This document shows, piece after piece, positions 1 to 6,503 of a stretch of DNA of 17,164 nt; the first letter of the stretch is position 1; each line of letters opens with the position of its first letter. Where the stretch lies: assembly GCA_025061245.1 (NCBI GenBank), contig JANZKD010000025.1:1-17164 (forward strand). The letters run 5' to 3'. Position numbers and translations under genes: made by a program. This stretch comes from Candidatus Culexmicrobium profundum (GTDB taxonomy: Archaea > Thermoproteota > Methanomethylicia > Culexarchaeales > Culexmicrobiaceae). The notes below the pieces were generated by a model. That model saw only the letters and a program-made list of their open reading frames with translations. It had not been told where the DNA came from and did not search any database.

Positions 1-1218
1 ATTGTTGTGAGGGAAAAAGTATTCTACTTCTACTTTCTTTTTTCTTTTTCTAGCGTAAATGTAGAGTATGGATGCTGTTATGGAGAGAAGAACTAATCCT
101 ACTGCTGACATTACTATAATTCCATCACTTTCTCTGCTTGGTGTTTCAACTTTTATTTTCATCCAATATTTTTCTGTCCACTTTAGATTGTAGATGTCTA
201 ATTCTCTAATCCATCTAGCTAAGTCTTCTATATAATCTGTTTTAATAATGTTTTCAGTTACTAGTGATGTATATTGGAATACTGCGGCACCAGTAATGTG
301 ATCTTCGACATTTACGCTTACTATTCTTCCAAATTCTATTTTTGCATTTTCAAAGTATGTCATATCTACTGGTAGCCATCCCCATGGAGGAATGTATACC
401 ATAACCCATCCATGTCCAGCGACATCTATTGTTTCAATGGTTAGATGTCCGCCAAGTAGATTTTCCCTCTTTCTTGAGCCTAAACCCTTTATGAATAGAA
501 ATGATAGTTGCGTGTATGCAGGTATGCCTACGCTTCGAAGCATTGCTACAAGTAGATTTGCTTGATCATCACAGTCTCCTACTTTCAGATTTAATGTTTC
601 ATCCGGGTATGATGGTATTTTAGGTGCATTAGATTGTGGATATCTGACGTTATTTTCAATCCACTTTATAAATGTGTATAATATTTGTAGTGTATTTTCT
701 TTTCCTTTGACTAATTCGGTTGCCAGGATGCTTACATTTTCGCTTTTTGACCATAATCCTTCCATTTTACAATATTTTTCAAGAATTTCTTTTGGAATAT
801 CATCTAGTGAGCCTGCTTTTTCTAGAGTTAAGTCTTTTGGAGGAGTTCTCATTGTAATTTCTACTTCAAGTATCATTTTAATGTTTATACTTTCATTTGG
901 AGCTAATTCTGTTGGAACGTTGTATACTTCTACTTCTATGTTTCCCTCATCGTTTAATCCTAATATCTTCCAGCCGACTTCTTCATTGTTTATATAATAT
1001 TTAAATGAGATTAATTTTTGATATTCAGTTTCAGGTATTAATATAATTTTGTTCATGTCTGACAGTGGATAGGTCATGTTTCCTTTATTGACTATTGTTG
1101 TTTCTATTCCTACTATGTATTTGTCATTAGTTTGAGATGTTGATGGAATTATAATTATGCTTGAGAAAATGATTGTTAGAATCAATGTTATGGCTACTTC
1201 ATGTTTCTTCAATTTCAC
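1..1218 (-). CDS. membrane-anchored transglutaminase-like protein (3' end outside window)
   Basis: Read on the minus strand as 406 open codons from a GTG at 1218 to the left edge with no stop, so the C-terminus is missing. Residues about 7-27 form a hydrophobic signal peptide or anchor. The transglutaminase-like core shows the expected order of catalytic residues: Cys216 in VGDCDDQANLL, His269 in GHGWVMV, and Asp285 in WLPVDMTY. A second hydrophobic helix at about 366-388 is followed by a basic stretch (ARKRKKK), suggesting an extracytoplasmic catalytic domain held in the membrane with a short cytoplasmic tail. Archaeal relatives are usually called transglutaminase-like cysteine proteases; the substrate cannot be told. 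A TTG at 1212 is an alternative start. It is divergent from the hexulose-phosphate synthase gene, with 64 bp between them. The minus-strand sense is A-rich, as in the other minus-strand flank genes. Confidence 0.85.
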   Translation of the reverse strand, partial: MKLKKHEVAITLILTIIFSSIIIIPSTSQTNDKYIVGIETTIVNKGNMTYPLSDMNKIILIPETEYQKLISFKYYINNEEVGWKILGLNDEGNIEVEVYNVPTELAPNESINIKMILEVEITMRTPPKDLTLEKAGSLDDIPKEILEKYCKMEGLWSKSENVSILATELVKGKENTLQILYTFIKWIENNVRYPQSNAPKIPSYPDETLNLKVGDCDDQANLLVAMLRSVGIPAYTQLSFLFIKGLGSRKRENLLGGHLTIETIDVAGHGWVMVYIPPWGWLPVDMTYFENAKIEFGRIVSVNVEDHITGAAVFQYTSLVTENIIKTDYIEDLARWIRELDIYNLKWTEKYWMKIKVETPSRESDGIIVMSAVGLVLLSITASILYIYARKRKKKVEVEYFFPHNN

Positions 1219-1249
1219 CACTCTCGGTGAATTGATATTCTAATATATG

Positions 1250-1258
1250 CTTTAAGTA
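1250..1258 (+). promoter_or_regulatory. TATA-like box for the hexulose-phosphate synthase gene
   Basis: CTTTAAGTA lies about 30 nt ahead of the TTG start at 1283, which fits an archaeal TATA element. A GAGGTTAGGG sequence at 1271-1280 serves as the ribosome site. The 64-bp gap must also hold the promoter of the divergent transglutaminase-like gene. Confidence 0.45.
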
Positions 1259-1282
1259 TATTAATCATTTGAGGTTAGGGAA

Positions 1283-1936
1283 TTGAAGTTTAAATACCCT
1301 ACTCTCCAAGTTGCCTTAGATTTTATTGATATAAGTGATGCTTTACATATTGCATCTATTGCGTGGAGAAACGGCGTAACTTGGTTAGAAATTGGTACCC
1401 CACTAATTAAGAGCAAAGGTGTAGATGTGATCAGAGTTTTTAGAGAAAGATTTCGTGATGCAGTTTTAATTGCTGATATGAAATGTATAGATGCTGGTGG
1501 TGTTGAAGTTTCTTTGGCAGCTGATGCTGGAGCTGATATTGTTACTGTATTAGGTGTTGCGCATGATAGCACTATTCTTGAGGCTCTTGATTCTGCAAGT
1601 CAGCGGGATGTAAAAATCATGATTGATTTAATAAACGTCTCTAACCCTATTGAACGGGCTCAGGAGATTGAAAGATTGGGGGTGGATTTCATATGTCTTC
1701 ATACTGGCGTTGATGTTCAAAAGCGTAGGGGTTTAACTGTGATGGAGGAACTTTTAAGCATTCTCCTTAAAGTTAAGCGTTCAATTAGAATTCCAGTTGC
1801 TGTTGCAGGTGGAATTAACTTGTCAAATGCTAAAATGATGATTGATGCGGGTGCACAAATACTTATTATTGGTTCTGCTATTACTAAGTCTGATAATCCT
1901 GAGTTTATAGTTAGAAAATTTATGGAATTAATATAG
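1283..1936 (+). CDS. hps: 3-hexulose-6-phosphate synthase (OMP decarboxylase superfamily)
   Basis: 217 aa, the usual length of a stand-alone 3-hexulose-6-phosphate synthase (D-arabino-hex-3-ulose-6-phosphate formaldehyde-lyase). The hallmark is IADMKCIDAGG, with the superfamily D-x-K-x-x-D residues at Asp65, Lys67 and Asp70. Other family blocks are GTPLIKS (residues 38-44), AGADIVTVLG, LHTGVD, and the phosphate-binding end AVAGGI...GAQILIIGSAI. In many archaea this enzyme, with phosphohexuloisomerase, runs the ribulose monophosphate pathway in reverse to make ribulose 5-phosphate for nucleotides, releasing formaldehyde. It is not fused to formaldehyde-activating enzyme here, and no isomerase gene is adjacent. 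The start is a TTG 2 nt after a GAGGTTAGGG ribosome site; no closer ATG exists. Confidence 0.85.
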   Translation: MKFKYPTLQVALDFIDISDALHIASIAWRNGVTWLEIGTPLIKSKGVDVIRVFRERFRDAVLIADMKCIDAGGVEVSLAADAGADIVTVLGVAHDSTILEALDSASQRDVKIMIDLINVSNPIERAQEIERLGVDFICLHTGVDVQKRRGLTVMEELLSILLKVKRSIRIPVAVAGGINLSNAKMMIDAGAQILIIGSAITKSDNPEFIVRKFMELI

Positions 1937-2044
1937 GGTTTATAATTGCTTTATTTCTTTTATAATTTGAATGGCATTTGCGTATTGTATTCTCCTCGTA
2001 TTCTTCTAAGCCATTTTACAAAGGTAAATTCAAAATGCCCAATA

Positions 2045-2053
2045 CTTAAAAGG
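2045..2053 (+). promoter_or_regulatory. TATA-like box ahead of the small membrane protein / Nramp operon
   Basis: CTTAAAAGG preceded by an A/T-rich stretch resembles an archaeal BRE/TATA element. Transcription would begin near 2073-2076, giving a very short leader before the ATG at 2079. Confidence 0.45.
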
Positions 2054-2078
2054 TATACATTATTTTGTGGTGGTGGAA

Positions 2079-2372
2079 ATGTTCGAGGATGCAGCTTTAC
2101 TCTTAACATATTTAATTGTCGGTGTTTTCCCGGTTGCTTATAATTATGCCATTGCCAGAAAGCTTGCCAAAAAATATGGAGGTTCCACTATTATCTATTC
2201 TGCTTCAGATGAGAAGTCTACAACTGTTGCTGAACAGCAATCTTCTAGGGAAATTAATGGACTATACTTTAGAATTAATGATATTAAGGCTCGTGATGGA
2301 GCAATTTGCCTCAGTTTAGTTATCGATGAGTCAGTGTTGGCACAGTTACTTTCAAAAAAGGATAGCGATTAG
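2079..2372 (+). CDS. small single-helix membrane protein, unknown
   Basis: 97 aa from the ATG at 2079. GTG codons at 2067, 2070 and 2073 are in frame, but the GGTGG they form reads better as the ribosome site. Residues about 6-24 form one hydrophobic helix, followed by a basic stretch (ARKLAKKYG) and a soluble tail of about 65 residues ending in charged residues. I recognise no family. It sits 12 nt before the Nramp-like transporter and shares its promoter, so an accessory or regulatory subunit of that transporter is a reasonable inference from position only. Clear codon-like sequence, the promoter and the tight spacing support it as a real gene. Confidence 0.65.
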   Translation: MFEDAALLLTYLIVGVFPVAYNYAIARKLAKKYGGSTIIYSASDEKSTTVAEQQSSREINGLYFRINDIKARDGAICLSLVIDESVLAQLLSKKDSD

Positions 2373-2384
2373 GGAGGGTTAGAG

Positions 2385-3620
2385 ATGAAATTGGAGTTGA
2401 AGAGGAGAGTAGTTGATAGTTTTAAGTTTATAGCTCCTGCTATTATTGCAGGTGTATCTGATTTAGGTGCTTCTGATATTGCGACTTTTAGTTATGCTGG
2501 TTCGGCTTATGGTTTTTCTCTGCTATGGACTGTTATGATTGTATTGTTTTTCACCGTCTTTATCTTACAGATAACTGCTCAAATTGGCTTAACTACTAGG
2601 AGGGGTTTGCTTTCTAATGTTCGTATGTATTATGGAAGTTCAATTGCTGCTTTGGTTGCATTTGCAATTGCTTCGACCAATGTTGCATTGATATCTGCTG
2701 AGATTGGTGGGGGTTCAGTTTTTCTTTCTATTCTTACTGGTATTTCTCCAGTTTTCTGGGCGCCGATAGTAGCTCTTTTGATATGTGTATTTGCTGTTAG
2801 GGGATCTTCTTCTACTGTTAAGAATGTTTTGACCTTGATGAGTTTCATTGTTATTGTTTGTGTTCCAATAGCTATTATAACTTTTCCGCCTTTGAGTGAA
2901 ATTGCTAGGGGATTTTTACATCCAAATATTGTTTCTTCTAAGGATTATATTATCACTATAATGGCTATTTTAGGTACTTCTATCTCGGCTTATTCTTTCT
3001 TGTTTGAAGCTTCCGAAGCTGCACAGAAGTCTGGTAACTTTGGGGAATTGACTTTGGAGTATACTGGAGCTACTATTGGTGCTATTATTGTTTCACTGGT
3101 TGATGCATCTATACTTATTATTTGTGCTTCACTGTTGTATCCTCAAGGATTGAAAATTGAAGCTCTAGAGGAGGCAGTATTAGTCTTAAAGCCACTGTTG
3201 GGTGAAACTGTTATAACTGGATTGATTATTGGAGTTTTTGCATCGTCGTTTCTTTCCTCAACAGTGATGGCTGTTTCAAACTTTAAGATAATGGATGAAT
3301 TGATTGAGGATCTAGCGGAAGTTCTTCATATTCGAGCTGCTATTTTAGCGGGTTGGAAGGTTATCTTAGGCTCCCTTGCTCTATTGGTTTCTCCAATTCT
3401 CTTGGCGGTGGGGGTTTCACCATTAAAGTTGGCGATTAATGCATCAGCGCTTTCATGCTTCTTCACGCCGATTCCATTAATCTTCTTGTCATTAATTTTC
3501 ACTAAGTTGAACTTTCCCGGAGATATAAGAACAACCTATGTAAAAGTTTCATGTTGGCTTATAACTATGATGATATCAGTGATTAATATCTTTGGCTTAG
3601 TTTATTCCATTATCTATTAA
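2385..3620 (+). CDS. divergent Nramp-superfamily divalent metal transporter
   Basis: 411 aa, almost entirely hydrophobic, with about 11 predicted membrane helices and the Nramp length and layout. Helix 1 reads AGVSDLGASDIATFSYAG followed by YGFSLLW, matching the Nramp pattern around DPGN/DPSG-IAT, but the usual Asp and Pro are replaced by Gly28 and Ala29. Helix 3 keeps an AEIGG block (residues 105-109). Helix 6 has GTSISAYSF (197-205) where classical members have the metal-binding M-P-H. Both metal-site motifs are therefore altered, so the substrate may not be Mn/Fe; Mg-type Nramp-related transporters also lack the classical motif. The ATG follows a GGGAGGG ribosome site at 2372-2378. A frameshifted copy of the last third lies at 10748-10968. 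Confidence 0.8.
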   Translation: MKLELKRRVVDSFKFIAPAIIAGVSDLGASDIATFSYAGSAYGFSLLWTVMIVLFFTVFILQITAQIGLTTRRGLLSNVRMYYGSSIAALVAFAIASTNVALISAEIGGGSVFLSILTGISPVFWAPIVALLICVFAVRGSSSTVKNVLTLMSFIVIVCVPIAIITFPPLSEIARGFLHPNIVSSKDYIITIMAILGTSISAYSFLFEASEAAQKSGNFGELTLEYTGATIGAIIVSLVDASILIICASLLYPQGLKIEALEEAVLVLKPLLGETVITGLIIGVFASSFLSSTVMAVSNFKIMDELIEDLAEVLHIRAAILAGWKVILGSLALLVSPILLAVGVSPLKLAINASALSCFFTPIPLIFLSLIFTKLNFPGDIRTTYVKVSCWLITMMISVINIFGLVYSIIY

Positions 3621-3896
3621 GTTAATGGTTGTGGATGTAAAGTAGTTCTATAATTATTTTATTGGTCCTGGATTTAATCCTAGGCCGATGGATAAATCTT
3701 CCTGTAGTATTTGTGTGAATGCTATTTGTTCGTTTAGTTTTTTTACTTCTCTGCATATTATGTAGAGTAATGTGGGTTGTATTGTGTTGATGTATCTTTC
3801 TAATTTTAAGTGGATGCCTAAGTTTTGGTTTTTGAATACTAGGTTTAATGGTATTATTGCTTTTTTATTTTCTTTTAACTTTTTTATGGCTGTTAA
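3414..3896 (+). repeat. left direct repeat flanking the island
   Basis: Covers the 3' end of the Nramp-like gene, the short convergent gap and the 3' end of a gene related to orf169. It aligns collinearly with 10748-11225. In the stretch 3450-3575 I count roughly 32 differences in about 125 positions (about 74% identity), mostly at third codon positions. The match stops near 3896, just before a pair of hairpins. Confidence 0.8.
3654..3896 (-). pseudogene. truncated copy of orf169 (C-terminal part only)
   Basis: The minus strand from about 3896 down to a TAA at 3654-3656 encodes about 80 residues closely matching the C-terminal half of the intact orf169 at 10939-11448. Shared blocks include PLNL, NLGI, LNEQI, FTQI, QEDLS and PGPI; about 40 of 65 aligned residues are identical. 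The frame stays open and substitutions are conservative, so this copy evolved as a working gene before losing its 5' half. Upstream of 3896 the frame continues into unrelated sequence with hairpins and has no evident start or ribosome site. It is converging on the Nramp-like gene, as in the right-hand copy. Confidence 0.75.
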
Positions 3897-3907
3897 GAGA
3901 TGGTTCT

Positions 3908-3955
3908 GGCTGGTTATCCCAGCCTTACACTTCGTATCCTTGTACAGGTCGAAGT
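3908..3955. repeat. two tandem hairpins at the left junction
   Basis: The first is a perfect 6-bp stem GGCTGG (3908-3913) with CCAGCC (3919-3924) around a 5-nt loop. The second pairs ACTTCG (3929-3934) with CGAAGT (3950-3955), with an inner CCT/AGG stem closing a 5-nt loop. They begin about 12 bp after the left repeat loses similarity to the right one. Hairpins like these occur at the ends of IS200/IS605-type elements and in structured RNAs; which, if either, applies here cannot be decided from sequence alone. Confidence 0.5.
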
Positions 3956-4091
3956 TGGAGCTATTAGTTTAGCAATTATAGTGAATAAGTTGAAGGGTTC
4001 TAGTAGCTAAGGGAGTATAAGATTTTTTAGACCCCTCTACACAGCATCTTCGCATTACTGCGGAAAGTTCAAATCTAACTCTGAGAAATTC

Positions 4092-4099
4092 TTTTTATA
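4092..4099 (+). promoter_or_regulatory. TATA-like box for the first island dehydrogenase
   Basis: TTTTTATA lies 23-30 nt ahead of the candidate ATG at 4122, the distance expected for a leaderless or very short-leader archaeal transcript. GAGGTG at 4101-4106 would instead suit the in-frame TTG at 4116. Confidence 0.55.
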
Positions 4100-4121
4100 A
4101 GAGGTGTTGTAAAGCTTGGGA

Positions 4122-4904
4122 ATGTATAAGAGTCTACAGGGAAAAAGAGTTGTAATTACTGGAGGAGCAAGAGGAATAGGATTAGCGACTGCAAAAAAAT
4201 TTCTAGCTGAAGGCTGTAAAGTTGTTATTATTGACATAGATGAGGAAAATCTCAAAAAAGCAGTTTCAGAAAATCCGGGACTGTATGGAATAAAGGCTGA
4301 TGTAGGTGATCCGGAGCAAGTTGCAAGAGCTTTTGAAGAAATAGATAGATTGCTTGGAGGCGTAGATATCCTCATAGCAAATGCAGGTATAAGTTCTCGT
4401 AGACCATTCCTAGAGCTAGATTATGAAGAATGGCGTAGAGTTTTAAGAGTAAACTTAGATGGCGCATTCCTATGTGCGAAAGAAGCTGCCAAAAGAATGA
4501 TGAAGCAAAAATCAGGAGTAATTCTATTTACTGCCTCCACAAATGGAATGGAAGGCCATCCCTACTATGCTCATTACAACGCCTCAAAAGCAGGAATGAT
4601 TCTCCTCGCGAAAACTATGGCTTTAGAATTAGCTCCCTGGATAAGAGTAAATGCCGTTTGCCCAGGTTATGTACTCACGGAAATGCAGAAAGCTGAATAT
4701 TCTCCAGAAATGTTGGAAAAAGTGAATTCTCTAATTCCACTAAATCGTCATGCAACGCCAGAGGAAATAGCCGATTTATTCGCATTTCTCGCATTAGATG
4801 AAGCTAAATACATTACTGGAGCGATCATCACCATTGACGGAGGAGAGACTGCTGGAAAATATGTATACGGCTTTATCGATAAATTAGAGATTAAAAAGGA
4901 TTGA
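4122..4904 (+). CDS. NAD(P)-dependent short-chain dehydrogenase/reductase (island copy 1)
   Basis: 260 aa from the ATG at 4122; a TTG two codons upstream (4116) is possible. Classical SDR layout: nucleotide-binding TGGARGIG (residues 13-20), acidic Asp38 at the end of the second strand (typical of NAD preference), NAG at 87-89, and the catalytic set Ser139, Tyr152 and Lys156 in YNASK. PGYVLTEM follows the catalytic core. The family oxidises secondary alcohols or reduces ketones of sugars, hydroxy acids and many other metabolites; the substrate cannot be read from the sequence. Coding-strand A-rich composition matches the following island genes and differs from the T-rich flank. The broken NhaC gene starts 11 nt later, so the two were once co-transcribed. 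Confidence 0.9.
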   Translation: MYKSLQGKRVVITGGARGIGLATAKKFLAEGCKVVIIDIDEENLKKAVSENPGLYGIKADVGDPEQVARAFEEIDRLLGGVDILIANAGISSRRPFLELDYEEWRRVLRVNLDGAFLCAKEAAKRMMKQKSGVILFTASTNGMEGHPYYAHYNASKAGMILLAKTMALELAPWIRVNAVCPGYVLTEMQKAEYSPEMLEKVNSLIPLNRHATPEEIADLFAFLALDEAKYITGAIITIDGGETAGKYVYGFIDKLEIKKD

Positions 4905-4915
4905 GGATATACCCT

Positions 4916-5553
4916 ATGAGTGAGTTTGGACCTTTATCCCTCTTACCCCCACTTCTAGCTATTGTACTTGCCATAGTGACCAAAAGACCTATAATATCCC
5001 TCTTTATAGCAATATGGCTTGCGGATGGAATCCGATAGCAGGATTTGCCCAAACTGCATAGTGATTAGCTGATAACTACGCAGGAGGCATCTACATTGTC
5101 CTTACTATACTGTTTATTGGAGTAGCAGAGGCGATCATGTACAAAAGTGCTAGGTTGGTGCCATTAATAGTATTTCTAGCATCAATGCTCATATCGTCCA
5201 CAACTGGAACCTCTTGGGGAACTTTTGCTATAATGATGCCTATAGCTGTGCCTTTAGCTTATAAGTTAAGTGGCGGTTTAGGTCCAGAAGTTATTGCTAG
5301 TATAGCCGCAGTATTTGGTGGAGGAATCTTTGGAGATCATTGTTCACCAGTAAGCGATACCACTGTCTTAAGCTCTTCGTTCACCAGTTGTGACCACATT
5401 GATCACGTCGTTACACAATTACCGTATGCTGTTACTGCAGCATGTGTAGGAATAATTCTCTACATCTTATTCCTACTAGGGTTCACTAACGGAATCGCGT
5501 TCCTAGGACTAGGAGTAGTCTTGCTAGTAATAGCCCATTATCTCTTAAGTTAA
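4916..5553 (+). pseudogene. decayed NhaC-type Na+/H+ antiporter family gene
   Basis: Translation from the ATG at 4916 gives an NhaC-like start (LSLLPPLLAIVLAIVTK, then LFIAIW). Near 5028-5035 the frame must shift from frame 2 to frame 1 to continue as NPIAGFAQTA. Two adjacent stops follow, TAG at 5059 and TGA at 5062. The same frame then continues through a membrane helix and jumps near 5140 directly to the C-terminal part, which carries the family blocks TGTSWGTFAIMMPIA and GDHCSPVSDTT. NhaC proteins are usually 450-550 aa, so about 250-300 codons are missing. The 138-codon open frame at 5137-5553 is thus a fragment, not a gene. The original protein probably carried the substrate or a counter-ion for the island pathway. 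Confidence 0.85.
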
Positions 5554-5631
5554 TGGTACGGCAGAAAGGTTGGTATACTTCATGGAAAAGTCCCAGTATA
5601 TAAGATAGAAGTATAAAATAGAAGAATAACA

Positions 5632-5640
5632 TTTTTAAAT
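5632..5640 (+). promoter_or_regulatory. TATA-like box for the second island dehydrogenase operon
   Basis: TTTTTAAAT in a 150-bp intergenic stretch lies about 70 nt ahead of the TTG start at 5707. It predicts a leader of about 45 nt that includes the AGGGGA ribosome site at 5696-5701. Confidence 0.45.
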
Positions 5641-5706
5641 TTCATATTATATATGAATCCTTAGTTCTGCCTAAAACTCTGAAACTATGAGCACAGGGGA
5701 AGCTAT

Positions 5707-6492
5707 TTGGTAAGTGAACAAATCCTAAAAAGCATCTCTCTTAAAGGGAAGACATCTATAGTTACAGGAGCAGCTTCGGGAATTGGTAGAGCGATAGCTC
5801 GAAAGTTAGCTGAAGCTGGAAGTAATGTAGCCATTGTGGATATAAATGAAAAAGATGGAAAGTTAGTAGAAGAAGAACTGAAAAAGCTTGGAGTTAAAGC
5901 GAAGTTCTATAAGTGTGATGTAACTTCTAGTTCTGATTGTAAGAAAACGGTTGAAGAAATATATAGAGACTTTGGTAGAATTGATATCTTAGTAAATAAC
6001 GCAGGAGTAATAATCCGTAAGGATGTAGTTGAACTTACAGAAGAAGAATGGGATCTTGTTATTGGAGTAAATCTAAAAGGAACTTTCTTGATGTGTCATT
6101 ATGTTATTCCATATATGAAAAAAGGAGGTGGGGGATGTATAGTAAATATTAGTTCTGGATGGGGTCTTAAAGGAGGACCGAAAGCAGCTGCCTATTGTGC
6201 TGCTAAAGCAGGAGTTGTTAACTTGACCAGGGCTATGGCGATTGATCACGGTAAAGATAACATATGTGTGAATTGTGTTGCTCCTGGAGATACAGACACC
6301 CCAATGTTACGTAGAGAGGCTGTTCAACTTGGAATACCGTGGGAAGAGTTTCTAAAAGAGGCTGCAAATAGACCACTAGGACGTATAGGGACACCGGAGG
6401 AGGTTGCAAATGCAGTTTTATTTCTCGTTTCGGACATGGCCTCTTGGATAACTGGAGCGGTTTTAGTTGTTGATGGGGGTGGCCTCGCTTAG
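5707..6492 (+). CDS. NAD(P)-dependent short-chain dehydrogenase/reductase (island copy 2)
   Basis: 261 aa from a TTG preceded by AGGGGA. All classical SDR elements are present: TGAASGIG (20-27), Asp46 after the second strand (NAD-type), NNAG (97-100), Ser150 in NISSG, and Tyr163/Lys167 in YCAAK. APGDTDTPM and a VDGGG end follow the usual pattern. It resembles the gluconate/2-deoxygluconate and 3-oxoacyl-type reductases in general form, which is not enough to name a substrate. It is not a recent duplicate of the first dehydrogenase, since they differ throughout. It ends 11 nt before the P-protein-like alpha gene, so the three probably form one transcript and work in one pathway. Confidence 0.9.
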   Translation: MVSEQILKSISLKGKTSIVTGAASGIGRAIARKLAEAGSNVAIVDINEKDGKLVEEELKKLGVKAKFYKCDVTSSSDCKKTVEEIYRDFGRIDILVNNAGVIIRKDVVELTEEEWDLVIGVNLKGTFLMCHYVIPYMKKGGGGCIVNISSGWGLKGGPKAAAYCAAKAGVVNLTRAMAIDHGKDNICVNCVAPGDTDTPMLRREAVQLGIPWEEFLKEAANRPLGRIGTPEEVANAVLFLVSDMASWITGAVLVVDGGGLA

Positions 6493-6503
6493 GGGGGCGT
6501 GGA

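Larger units (their letters stand above)
3621..4115. other. 495-bp stretch without an intact gene: left island junction
   Basis: It holds, in order, a 33-bp convergent gap, the truncated orf169 copy (3654-3896), two tandem hairpins (3908-3924 and 3929-3955), a weaker long-range inverted repeat (3959-3966 with 4001-4008), then about 80 bp of unassigned sequence and the TATA box of the first dehydrogenase gene. I see no tRNA gene and no transposase fragment. Confidence 0.7.

Noticed and set aside
674..997. 107-codon plus-strand open frame
   Set aside because: Antisense to the transglutaminase-like gene, whose catalytic motifs and codon pattern are convincing on the minus strand.
3772..3972. 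66-codon plus-strand open frame at the left junction
   Set aside because: Covers the antisense of the truncated orf169 copy and the hairpins; no ribosome site and no resemblance to a protein family.
3900..4010. tRNA gene as attachment site
   Set aside because: Hairpins are present, but no cloverleaf with acceptor stem, anticodon loop and T-loop consensus can be formed.
5137..5553. Independent 138-aa small membrane protein
   Set aside because: Its sequence is the C-terminal part of an NhaC-type antiporter, and the frame continues upstream through stops and a frameshift; better described as a pseudogene fragment.
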